Source of the DNA: JAJFUI01 sp039698035
Lineage (GTDB): Bacteria; Planctomycetota; Planctomycetia; Pirellulales; Thermoguttaceae
DNA: 64,000 nucleotides
Assembly (NCBI GenBank): GCA_039698035.1
Contig: JBDKSW010000004.1
Coordinates: 62,001 to 126,000 of the forward strand
Direction of reading: 5' to 3'
A model generated the notes under the pieces. The model had not been told where the DNA came from, did not search any database, and saw only the letters and a program-made list of their open reading frames with translations. The position numbers and the translations under genes were made by a program. Below, in pieces: positions 1 to 7,302 of the stretch; within the stretch, counting starts at the first letter, position 1, and each line of letters starts with the position of its first letter.

Positions 1-2
1 GC

Positions 3-1007
3 CGGTCCTATTCCGGTCCGTCACGATCCGGATCGTCGATTGGCCGCAGTGGGATATCTAGTTACGCGGGCCATTCTGGATATCATCCACAGCCCGGCCC
101 GCATCCGGGTCCGCATCCGGGTCCGCATCCGGGTCCACATCCTGGCCCACATCCTGGCCCACATCCGGGTCCGCGTCCTGGTCCGTATTGGCCTGGCGGT
201 TGGGGCTGGGGCGACTGGTGGCCCTGGTACAGCTTCACTTGGTGGCCCGGCTACTACAATTACTGCTACGGCGTGCCTTACGCCAGCGATGTTTATGCGG
301 TCTATGCCGACAACACGGCCACGCCCTACACAACCTATAAACCGACAGACGACGGCACTTCAGCCGACTCCAATAGCGCGGCGGAGCCGCCCGAGGAAAG
401 CATGGGGCCGTTGGTCCCGGGTCCGAGCATGTCCTCGACGCGAGCGTCGGCCGGCGACGACCCGTTCGATTTCCACACTCGCGCACGGTCGGCATTCAGC
501 CAGGGCGATTATCGCCAGGCGACCTATATGGCGGCTCACGCCGTGGTGGACGAGCCGAAAAATCCCAAGGTGCATTTGCTCTACTCGCTTGGCATGTTCG
601 CCCTTGGCGAGTATCGCGGCGCAGCGATGGAGGCCCACGCGGTCGTTTCACTTGGCCAAACGCCCGATTGGGCGGCAATCTACGCCTTCTACGGCAGCGT
701 CGAGCCTTACACGAACCAGTTGCGGACGTTGGAGAAGTACGTCCGCGACCACCGGAAGTCGCCCGAGGGCCGATTTCTGCTGGGCTATCACTACCTGACG
801 GCCGGGCACCCGGAGGAGGCGAAAGTCGAGTTGCTCGAGGCCCTGAAGCTTGCTCCGCGCGATCGCGTGGCGGCCAAGCTCTTGAAGGAAGCCGGCGGCA
901 CGATCCCGCCCGAAATCGCCAAGCAACTGACCGAGCTGCCGGCGCCCGATGCGCCGAAGTCCGTGGTTCCTGAACCTCCGAAACCGCAACTGCCGCCGAC
1001 GAAATAG
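3..1007 (+). CDS. TPR-like protein with PGPH-repeat linker (5' end outside window)
   Basis: The frame is open from the window edge to TAG at 1005-1007, so the start lies upstream. In order, the visible product has a Ser/Gly-rich stretch, a PGPH tandem repeat, a Trp/Tyr-rich patch (GGWGWGDWWPWY), a Thr/Ser-rich linker, and from about nt 430 a helical region of TPR type ending in a Pro-rich tail. The helical part reads as paired helices (FSQGDYRQATYMAAHAVV, then LLGYHYLTAGHPEEAKVELL). TPR proteins of this kind are usually scaffolds. The aromatic and Gly-rich N-terminal part suggests an exported or surface-associated protein, but no signal peptide can be seen because the start is missing. An internal ATG at 273 would drop the repeat, and the repeat is in frame, so I prefer the longer reading. 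Confidence 0.7.
   Translation, partial: RSYSGPSRSGSSIGRSGISSYAGHSGYHPQPGPHPGPHPGPHPGPHPGPHPGPHPGPRPGPYWPGGWGWGDWWPWYSFTWWPGYYNYCYGVPYASDVYAVYADNTATPYTTYKPTDDGTSADSNSAAEPPEESMGPLVPGPSMSSTRASAGDDPFDFHTRARSAFSQGDYRQATYMAAHAVVDEPKNPKVHLLYSLGMFALGEYRGAAMEAHAVVSLGQTPDWAAIYAFYGSVEPYTNQLRTLEKYVRDHRKSPEGRFLLGYHYLTAGHPEEAKVELLEALKLAPRDRVAAKLLKEAGGTIPPEIAKQLTELPAPDAPKSVVPEPPKPQLPPTK
93..176 (+). repeat. Seven tandem 12-bp units encoding PGPH
   Basis: Seven consecutive in-frame 12-nt units encode Pro-Gly-Pro-His; the last is degenerate and reads PGPR. Third positions vary between units (CCG/CCA/CCC/CCT, GGT/GGC), so the peptide is conserved better than the DNA. This suggests selection on a His-rich flexible linker that could bind metal. 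Confidence 0.85.
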
Positions 1008-1068
1008 GGCAAAACGGCCGCCCGCGCCCCAGGCCGCCGCGCAAGCGGGCAAGGGGAGATGTCACGGC

Positions 1069-1854
1069 TCACGCCCAGCGGAGCGGATCGCACTCTTCGC
1101 GACTCGCCCAGACGTGAACGTCCGGGAACTGGTCGGCCAGAACATCGGCCAGACATTCCAGCGCAAACCGCTCGCTGGCATAGTGCCCCGGCAGCAAGAG
1201 GCCAACGCCCGCAGCTTCCGCCTCGAGACACGTATGGAACCGGGCCTCGCCCAAGAGCATCGCATCGCAGCCGTGTTGGCAGGCCGCATCGAGAAACTCG
1301 CCGGCCGCGCCGCAAGCAACCGCCACCGTGCGGACGTGCTTCGCCGGCGGGCCGACCATTTGCAGCCGCTCAATTCCTAGGAATCGCTTCGCCCGCTGGG
1401 CAAGCTGTTCCAGCGCGATTGGCCCGTCGAGTCGCCCCCATCGGCCCGCGCCTTCAACCGCCTCGGATTGAGTCAGCAGCGGGGCAATCTCGCCAAGCCC
1501 AAGACCTTCGGCCAGCCGCTGATTGATTCCCTGGCCGGCCGAATCAAACGCCGTGTGGGCGCTGTAGACCGCGACCCGCGCGCCGATCAAGTCCAACAAC
1601 AGTCGGCCGGGCGTCGTCTCTTCGGTCAATCGCTTGAGGGCCGAGAACGGAATCGGGTGATGCGTCACGATCAGATCGGCGGCCGCCTCGACCGCTTCTG
1701 CCGCGCTGGCCGGCGTGACCGTCAGGCAAGTCATCAGCTTTTTGACCGGCTGATTCCGACGCCCCACCAGCAGGCCGACGTTGTCCCAATCCTCGGCCAA
1801 ACGGCTGGGAGCAAGCTCTTCGAGAAACGCGGCGATCGTGGAGACGGAAGGCAT
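1069..1854 (-). CDS. Nif3-like dinuclear metal centre protein
   Basis: Member of the Nif3/YbgI (GTP cyclohydrolase I type 2 homologue) family of cytosolic toroidal proteins that bind two metal ions; the physiological substrate is unsettled. Visible motifs are DWDNVGL (22-28), the metal-binding THHP (64-67), SAHTAFD (98-104), and near the C-terminus GHYASERFALE, supplying the last His and Glu ligands (about H224 and E228). The 261-aa length matches the short form without the inserted PII-like domain. ATG at 1854. It stands alone, divergent from the low-GC insert that begins just upstream. Confidence 0.9.
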   Translation of the reverse strand: MPSVSTIAAFLEELAPSRLAEDWDNVGLLVGRRNQPVKKLMTCLTVTPASAAEAVEAAADLIVTHHPIPFSALKRLTEETTPGRLLLDLIGARVAVYSAHTAFDSAGQGINQRLAEGLGLGEIAPLLTQSEAVEGAGRWGRLDGPIALEQLAQRAKRFLGIERLQMVGPPAKHVRTVAVACGAAGEFLDAACQHGCDAMLLGEARFHTCLEAEAAGVGLLLPGHYASERFALECLADVLADQFPDVHVWASREECDPLRWA

Positions 1855-1884
1855 GGGAACTTAAATTGTGGACGCTGGAGATCA

Positions 1885-1914
1885 ATTGTGTGGCACAATA
1901 CACATTGCTAAAAT
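1885..1914 (+). promoter_or_regulatory. Promoter with overlapping inverted repeat before the DUF6338-like gene
   Basis: A -35-like TTGTGT (1886-1891), a 17-bp spacer and a -10-like TAAAAT (1909-1914) lie about 36 bp before the ATG at 1951. A perfect 6-bp inverted repeat ATTGTG-TGG-CACAAT (1885-1899) covers the -35 and the start of the spacer, where a repressor would block transcription. The promoter elements are imperfect, so this is a prediction. Confidence 0.45.
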
Positions 1915-1950
1915 CTTCTTGTATCGAGCCGACGCGATTGGAGAACCACG

Positions 1951-2592
1951 ATGACCGGATTGGACTATCCAAGCCCCGAAGTAGTCAAGGTAATCTACGT
2001 TCTTCTGCCAGGCTTTGTCGCTGCGTGGATCTTCTATGCCCTCACGGCATATGCTCGATTGTCACCTTTTGAGCGGACCATACAAGCCCTGATTTTCACA
2101 GGCATTATACAGGTTCTCGTGCTCTTGATCCGCGAGTTATCGTTCTTCCTCGGCAGAGTTGCCTATTGCTTCGGGGAATGGACCGACAATAGCTCGTTCA
2201 TAACGTCTATGATCCTGGCGATTCTGTTCGGACTATTCTACTCTGCCGCGGCCAACAACAACTGGATTCACCCGCTGTTGCAGCAATTGCGAGTAACGTA
2301 CCAGCCATCTTATCCGTCGGAATGGTTCAGCGCGCTGGCTGAAAACCAATTGTATGTCGTCCTCCATCTTTCCGGGAACAGACGGATTCTTGGGTGGCCA
2401 TGTGAGTGGCCCAACCAGTGTGACTCGGGGCATTTTGTGTTGATGGCCGCCACGTGGCTGTCGGAGAACAACGAACCGACGCCTCTCGAAGACGTCAAGT
2501 CAATTCTGATCCCGGCGAAGGACGTGGAAATGGTCGAATTCCTGAAGATGAAGACTGATGAGGATGGAAACGTAACGTCGAGCCATGTATAA
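1951..2592 (+). CDS. DUF6338-like integral membrane protein
   Basis: A 213-aa protein with hydrophobic segments at about residues 11-30 (VIYVLLPGFVAAWIFYAL), 43-65 and 86-102, followed by a soluble domain of about 110 residues. The N-terminal pattern 'LPGF ... membrane helix ... second helix pair' is what I know from the uncharacterised DUF6338 family; assignment is by eye. GGAGAA precedes the ATG with suitable spacing. Codon and base use are clearly more AT-rich than in the flanking nif3-like and ntrC-like genes, suggesting acquired DNA. Two or three very small ORFs follow on the same strand. Function unknown; a membrane sensor or effector is possible but not shown. Confidence 0.7.
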   Translation: MTGLDYPSPEVVKVIYVLLPGFVAAWIFYALTAYARLSPFERTIQALIFTGIIQVLVLLIRELSFFLGRVAYCFGEWTDNSSFITSMILAILFGLFYSAAANNNWIHPLLQQLRVTYQPSYPSEWFSALAENQLYVVLHLSGNRRILGWPCEWPNQCDSGHFVLMAATWLSENNEPTPLEDVKSILIPAKDVEMVEFLKMKTDEDGNVTSSHV

Positions 2593-2633
2593 TCGTTCGT
2601 GTGGTCATTCACAAACAAAGCGAGACTTCGACG

Positions 2634-2786
2634 ATGTCATCCCCGGTTCGCCAGTCGCCGAGAGAGACGAGAGTTGTACAGCGCGCTGCGGACGGTTCGG
2701 GCCTTGTGACGCGCGGCTATAATGGTCCGCCGCCAGCAAACGTGGCAAAACCCGCGCCCCCACCCCCGCCCCCGAAGAAGACGTAA
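2634..2786 (+). CDS. Small protein with polyproline-KK tail (paralogue 1)
   Basis: A 50-aa polypeptide starting at ATG 2634; a GTG at 2601 would add 11 residues. It has a basic, Ser/Arg-rich N-terminal half, a GLVTRGYNGPP segment, and a C-terminal run of six prolines followed by KKT. A perfect -10 hexamer TATAAT (2588-2593) overlaps the stop codon of the DUF6338-like gene, so it may have its own promoter. The next small ORF shares the GxVxxGxxGPP...PPPPPPKK layout. That recurrence is the main reason to regard both as real genes. No hydrophobic segment; function unknown. Confidence 0.5.
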   Translation: MSSPVRQSPRETRVVQRAADGSGLVTRGYNGPPPANVAKPAPPPPPPKKT

Positions 2787-2812
2787 GGGGCTCCAACGCA
2801 TTGGGGATATTT

Positions 2813-2953
2813 ATGGGCAGCAAATTTCCGCAGCCACCGCCTGTGATAAAGGCCGTGCCTCCTTCTGACGGTATGGTGCAAGGTGGCCACAAGGGACCGC
2901 CAGTAATTCGACAGAAACCGCCACCACCGCCGCCGCCACCCAAGAAGAGCTAG
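2813..2953 (+). CDS. Small protein with polyproline-KK tail (paralogue 2)
   Basis: A 46-aa polypeptide (ATG 2813, TAG 2951-2953) preceded by GGGGAT at suitable distance. It is built like the upstream ORF: a Pro-rich start, a GMVQGGHKGPP segment, then eight prolines and KKS at the C-terminus. A polyproline run directly before a basic C-terminus would be a strong EF-P-dependent ribosome stall site and a potential SH3/profilin-like ligand. Both ideas are inference. Confidence 0.5.
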   Translation: MGSKFPQPPPVIKAVPPSDGMVQGGHKGPPVIRQKPPPPPPPPKKS

Positions 2954-3060
2954 TGCCAGCGGGCGACAGAGAACTCAAACCGCCACTGACCATTGGAACA
3001 AAGGTCGAGTTGGCGTTGGATCTGACGGCCCCATCTGAGAACGAGCCAAGACTGGCGTAG
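2953..3060 (+). CDS. Possible 35-aa ORF overlapping the previous stop
   Basis: A GTG at 2953-2955 overlaps the preceding TAG by one base, an arrangement compatible with translational re-initiation. It encodes 35 residues (LKPPLTIGTKVELALDL...) ending at TAG 3058-3060, just before the converging ntrC-type gene. Nothing identifies it and it could be chance. Confidence 0.2.
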   Translation: MPAGDRELKPPLTIGTKVELALDLTAPSENEPRLA

Positions 3061-3072
3061 TGGAAGTTGAGA

Positions 3073-4458
3073 CTAGCGCCCCATCGACAAGGCGACGTCT
3101 TCTAGGCCCAGGCGTTTCATCTTCTTGTAGAGCGTCGTGCGATTGATGCCGAGCGTGTCAGCCGTGGCGCTGCGGCTCCAGTTGTTCGCCTCGAGCACCT
3201 CGCGGATGATTTGCCGCTCGGGGCTTTCGAGCGCCTGCTTCAACGACCGGCCAGCGGCCGACTCGGCGACCACTCCGGCGCCGGTGGCCAGCGTCGGGGG
3301 CAAGTCCTCGACGGTGATGGCGTCGCCGCGGCCAAGCAGCACGGCCCGCTCCATGACGTTTTCCAGTTCACGGACATTGCCCGGCCAGCGATAGCGTTGC
3401 AAGACGTTCATTGCTTCGTCGGTGAAGCGACGGATCGGCTTGCCCGAGTCTTCGCACACTTGCCGGAGGAAGTGCTCGGCCAACAGGGGAATGTCGGCGA
3501 TCCGTTCCCTGAGCGGCGGCAACTCGATGTTGATGACGTTGATCCGGTAGAACAGGTCCTGGCGGAACTTGTTTTCCGCGACCAGCCGGCCCAAATCATC
3601 GTTCGTAGCCAGGATGACCCGGGTGTCGACGTGGAACGTTTTGGTTCCGCCGACCGGCTCGAACTCGAGATCCTGGAGCACGCGGAGCAGCTTGACTTGC
3701 ATGGCCGTGCTGGCCGTGCTGATTTCATCGAGGAAGATGGTTCCCTGGTCGGCCAGCTTGAACTTGCCGAGCTTTTCGCCGGTGGCGCCGGTGAAAGCGC
3801 CGGCCACATGGCCAAAGAGCTCGCTTTCGAGCAGCGTTTCGGGCAGGGCTCCACAAGCGACTTCAACGAACGGCTTGTCGCGCCGCGCGCTGCGGCGATG
3901 GATGGCCCGGGCCAGCAGCGACTTGCCGGTGCCACTTTCGCCGGTGATGAGCACGGTGGCCCTGGTGTCGGCGACGGCGTCGATCACGTCGAAAATTTTC
4001 AACATGCGGTGGTCGTGGCCCACGATGTTCTCGATGGCGAAGCGAACGTCGAGCTGAGCCTTGAGATTTTTGTTCTCCTCGATCACCTGTTGCTGGTTGA
4101 TCGCCCGTTGGATGGCGACCAGCAACTCTTCATCGATCAGCGGCTTGGTCAGGAAATCGAAGGCGCCTTGGCGGATGGCCTCGACGGCCGCATCAACCGT
4201 GCCGTAGCCGGTAATCATGATGACGGCCGCGCTTGGATGTTTTTCGCGGCAATAGGCGAGCAGATCGAACCCGTCTTGATCGCCCAGCCGAATGTCCACC
4301 AGCACCAAGTCGTACGACTTGCGATCGACGGCCGCGCGGCCCTCGGCCAACGTGGCGGCCGTGTCGGCGGCGTAGCCTTGATCGCGGAGCCAATCGGCCA
4401 TCGAGTTGAGCACTTGGCGGTCGTCGTCGACGAGCAGCAAGGATGCGAGTTGTTTCAT
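3073..4458 (-). CDS. Sigma-54-dependent response regulator, NtrC/AtoC type
   Basis: Two-component transcription activator for RpoN promoters. From ATG 4458 (461 aa) it has a receiver domain with phospho-acceptor D55 in LVLVDIRLGD. An AAA+ sigma-54 interaction domain follows, with Walker A GESGTGKS (173-180), the sigma-54 contact loop GAFTGA (220-225) and Walker B GTIFLDEI (239-246). A Fis-type HTH closes the protein (NNWSRSATADTLGINRTTLY). All motifs are intact, so it should be active. The longer TTG start at 4479 adds seven residues and has no advantage. No histidine kinase is adjacent, so its partner is encoded elsewhere. Confidence 0.93.
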   Translation of the reverse strand: MKQLASLLLVDDDRQVLNSMADWLRDQGYAADTAATLAEGRAAVDRKSYDLVLVDIRLGDQDGFDLLAYCREKHPSAAVIMITGYGTVDAAVEAIRQGAFDFLTKPLIDEELLVAIQRAINQQQVIEENKNLKAQLDVRFAIENIVGHDHRMLKIFDVIDAVADTRATVLITGESGTGKSLLARAIHRRSARRDKPFVEVACGALPETLLESELFGHVAGAFTGATGEKLGKFKLADQGTIFLDEISTASTAMQVKLLRVLQDLEFEPVGGTKTFHVDTRVILATNDDLGRLVAENKFRQDLFYRINVINIELPPLRERIADIPLLAEHFLRQVCEDSGKPIRRFTDEAMNVLQRYRWPGNVRELENVMERAVLLGRGDAITVEDLPPTLATGAGVVAESAAGRSLKQALESPERQIIREVLEANNWSRSATADTLGINRTTLYKKMKRLGLEDVALSMGR

Positions 4459-4862
4459 GTCTCTACCCTGACCGAGCAATACGGGTTATTCTGAATAGGC
4501 CGTCTGTTGCCATCCAGCGTCGTGATGCGTGGCAAAATCTACGCTGTCGCCAAATATCTACGTCACGCGACAGGGGAAGTCAAAATAGGAGGGGGGGATG
4601 CGGTCAGAGATGGAAGATTAACGGCTGTCGGTGCGAAGCGGCCGGCCCCGATGCCGTTTGGCAGGCTTCTTTTTTCCCGGCCATTCCTGTTTCTACTTGC
4701 CATTCCCCCCTCGTCTTGGCCACAAAATGCTGACTTATCCCGCTGGGTCGGGGGGGTTAGACAGTCGGAGCGGGTTATTCCACCCTGCCCGATGGTAGCT
4801 TAGGATTGTGATATACTTCTTTGATCCCAGGGTCCCCCACTCCATACGTCCGGGAGGTGATG
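4459..4862. other. Divergent intergenic region between two response regulators
   Basis: About 400 bp separate the minus-strand NtrC-type gene from the plus-strand NarL-type gene, so promoters for both are expected here. I see a G-rich run near 4590 (AGGAGGGGGGG) but no convincing -35/-10 pair, no clean -24/-12 sigma-54 element and no credible ORF. Confidence 0.4.
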
Positions 4863-5495
4863 ATGAGCGTCCGAGTATTGATTTGCGATGACCATGAAGT
4901 CATTCGCACTGGCCTAGCAAGCCTTTTCGCCGGAACAGAAATTGAGATCGTCGGCGAAGCGGCCAACGGCAAGGACGCGCTCCGTTTGGCGCAGAGGGAC
5001 AAGCCAGACATCGTTCTGTTGGACATCCGCATGGCCGATGGCGACGGACTGGCAACGCTCGAGAAGATGCGGTCGAAAGTGCCCGAGTCCAAGGTCGTGA
5101 TGCTCTCGACCTACGACAACCCGACGTACGTGGCTCGCTCGGTTGCCCTGGGCGCCGCGGATTACATTCTGAAGGGCGCTCCGCGCGAGGCTCTGATCGG
5201 CACGATCATGGCCGCGGCGGCCGGCGAATCGCCCAGTCGTTTTGGCGAGCTCAAGAAGGTGGCCGCCGCGATGAAGGTGCGCCAAGTGCTCGACGACGAG
5301 GACGTTCCGCTCACGCAGCGCGAGACTCAGGTCCTGCGACACGTTGCCCTCGGCCTCAGCAACCGCGAAATTGGCCGCTCGCTGGAAATCAGCGTCGAGA
5401 CGGTCAAGGAGCACGTGCAGAACATCCTGCGGAAGATCGCCGTCAGCGATCGGACCCAGGCCGCGGTTTGGGCCGTCCGCAAGGGACTCGTGTAG
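4863..5495 (+). CDS. NarL/FixJ-family response regulator
   Basis: A 210-aa regulator with an N-terminal receiver (acidic pair in CDDHEV, phospho-acceptor Asp in IVLLDIRMADG, switch Lys in YILKGAP) and a C-terminal LuxR-type HTH (LTQRETQVLRHVALGLSNRE...). ATG 4863 is chosen because GGAGG (4853-4857) lies 5 bp upstream. ATG 4860 is too close to it, and a TTG at 4821 would add an unlikely tail. No sensor kinase is adjacent. It probably binds DNA as a dimer after phosphorylation; target genes cannot be inferred. Confidence 0.93.
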   Translation: MSVRVLICDDHEVIRTGLASLFAGTEIEIVGEAANGKDALRLAQRDKPDIVLLDIRMADGDGLATLEKMRSKVPESKVVMLSTYDNPTYVARSVALGAADYILKGAPREALIGTIMAAAAGESPSRFGELKKVAAAMKVRQVLDDEDVPLTQRETQVLRHVALGLSNREIGRSLEISVETVKEHVQNILRKIAVSDRTQAAVWAVRKGLV

Positions 5496-5562
5496 CAAGG
5501 TCGATGCCTGGGCATTCGGGATCGGAGAGAGGGCGATTGTCCACTCCCGGTCTCTTTCGCAA

Positions 5563-6465
5563 TCACTTTGCGCGGGGGTGCGCGCGGCGATAGACCTCGC
5601 GCAGCGTCGTCGTGCTGACGTGGGTGTAAATCTGCGTGGTCACCAGGCTCTTGTGCCCCAGCAACTCCTGCACGCTACGAATATCGGCCCCACGGTCCAG
5701 CAAGTGCGTGGCGAAGCTGTGCCGCAACGAGTGCGGGCTGGTTCGGCGGTCCAGGCCCGCGAGCTTCAGGTATTTTTCTAGCATCCGGGCGACGCTGCGA
5801 GTCGTCAGCCGCCGGCCGAAGCGGTTGACGAACACCGGCGCGGCGGGCCCCGCCTTGATGCGAGGGTGGAGCGTGCGGACGCGCAGCCAGCGGTGCAGAG
5901 CCTTGGTGGCATAGGAACCGACCGGCGCCAATCGCTCGCGGCGTCCCTTGCCGCGAACTCGAAGCAGACCGGCGTCGAAATCCAAGTCGCCGTCGTCGAG
6001 GCCGACCAGCTCGCTGACACGCAATCCGGCCGAGTACATCGTTTCGAGAATCGCCCGATCGCGGAGTCCCATCGAGTCGCCCGACGTGGGCGCGCCGAAC
6101 AGTCGGCCGAGGTCCTCGGTCGAGAGGAAGTGCGGCAGCGTGCGGCCCTGTCTCGGGTTCCTGAGCGGCTTGGCCGTGTTCGTCTTGGTCCAACCCTCGC
6201 GCTGCCCAAAACGGAAGAAGCTGCGAAGCGTGGCCAAGTGTCGGGCGATGGACGCCTTCGCGTAACCCGACTCGTGCAGCGCGGCGACGTATCCTCGGAG
6301 GTCCAGGATCGTGATTTCGCCAGGCGGCGGAAGGCGATCGCCGCGCGTTTGACGCAAATAGTCGGCCAGCGCCTCCAGATCCTCCCGATAACTTTTGACC
6401 GTGTACGGCGAGGCGTTGCGCTCGACGGCCAGATACTGCAAGAACCGAGCGACAGCGGTTTGCAT
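5563..6465 (-). CDS. xerC: Tyrosine recombinase XerC
   Basis: Site-specific recombinase that resolves chromosome dimers at dif together with XerD. The 300-aa protein has the SAM-like core-binding domain (about 1-95) and a catalytic domain with the full set of active residues: R149 (AGLRVSEL), K173 (RGKGRRER), H245 and R248 (HSLRH), H271 (LGHKS) and nucleophile Y280 (TQIYTHV). The C-terminal VYRRAHPRAK is typical of XerC rather than XerD. It is full length and chromosomal in style, unlike the broken integrase at 35.1-35.5 kb. Confidence 0.92.
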   Translation of the reverse strand: MQTAVARFLQYLAVERNASPYTVKSYREDLEALADYLRQTRGDRLPPPGEITILDLRGYVAALHESGYAKASIARHLATLRSFFRFGQREGWTKTNTAKPLRNPRQGRTLPHFLSTEDLGRLFGAPTSGDSMGLRDRAILETMYSAGLRVSELVGLDDGDLDFDAGLLRVRGKGRRERLAPVGSYATKALHRWLRVRTLHPRIKAGPAAPVFVNRFGRRLTTRSVARMLEKYLKLAGLDRRTSPHSLRHSFATHLLDRGADIRSVQELLGHKSLVTTQIYTHVSTTTLREVYRRAHPRAK

Positions 6466-6599
6466 GGGGGCTTCCAGCGATCAGCGATCGGTTTCAGCGG
6501 TCAGCTTGCGGCCATCCAGCAGTTTCTTCGGCGTGTTTGCTGACAGCCAATAGCTCGTGTCTTGCTGATCGGCGACGGCTGACTGCCGAGAGCCTGTCT

Positions 6600-6842
6600 C
6601 TAGAACTCGTCCGACTCGGTGGTCAGAGGGACGCCGAACCGCGAGGCGGAGACGAACTTGTGGCTGTCCTGACGAATCTTCTGGCTCAGCACGGCGGCGT
6701 CGTACCAAGTGAAACTCAATTCTGGGTTCGAGGCAAACCGCCCGAGCGTCCGCAACGTCTCGGCTCGACTGGCGTCGTCGTAGAGAAAGACGTAGCGTTC
6801 AGTGCCTTTGACTAGTGCCAGCACGTTGATGTCGTGATCCAC
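6600..6842 (-). CDS. Conserved planctomycete hypothetical protein
   Basis: An 80-aa soluble protein starting at GTG 6842 with GGAG upstream. Sequence such as INVLALVKGTERYVFLYDD and ELSFTWYDAAVLSQKI looks like a small alpha/beta protein. From memory a protein of this kind recurs in Pirellulales genomes; function is unknown. It lies 134 bp upstream of xerC on the same strand, so co-transcription is possible. Confidence 0.7.
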   Translation of the reverse strand: MDHDINVLALVKGTERYVFLYDDASRAETLRTLGRFASNPELSFTWYDAAVLSQKIRQDSHKFVSASRFGVPLTTESDEF

Positions 6843-7302
6843 GGCGGTATGTCTCCTCGCACGGCCTTCCGGGACGCGGCATCCTGCCGAGTCGTGAGCC
6901 GCGACGCGCGCTTGCTATTAATTCGCCCTACAAGTCTGTTATCGGACGGCCGGTCGGTACGGCGTCATTGCCCAGCCGGTTTGTCGGTTCCTGCGGGTTG
7001 GGTTCCCGTTGCCGGGACAGCCTCGAACAGCGCCTCGTCGATTCGGCAACGGCTCGTTTATCGGCAAAGTCCGTGTCGTTTCTCCACTCTACACACAGTC
7101 GGCCTCGCCGTGACCTAAACGACGACATACTACGCAATCTAGGCAATTCGCGTCGCATACAACCGCTATCGCCGTCCAAGATGTCTTGAAACCGGGGGGG
7201 GATGGCATTACCGTGCGGAACAGAGGATTTTGCTGGCCGTCGCAATCTGGCGTATGATTGGCGTCATTCCCCCTTTCGCAACCAAGCCGGTTTTTCTCCG
7301 CG
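6843..7302. other. Intergenic region, no gene seen
   Basis: About 460 bp between divergent genes. ORFs in either strand have shadow-like composition. A G7 run is present near 7195-7201. The ispG promoter should be here but I cannot place it with confidence. A TTG at 7258 in frame with ispG is a less likely start than ATG 7303. Confidence 0.4.

Noticed and set aside
40..798. 252-codon ORF at the window start
   Set aside because: It reads the PGPH repeat in another frame as an Arg/Ile repeat; the open TPR-like frame explains the region better.
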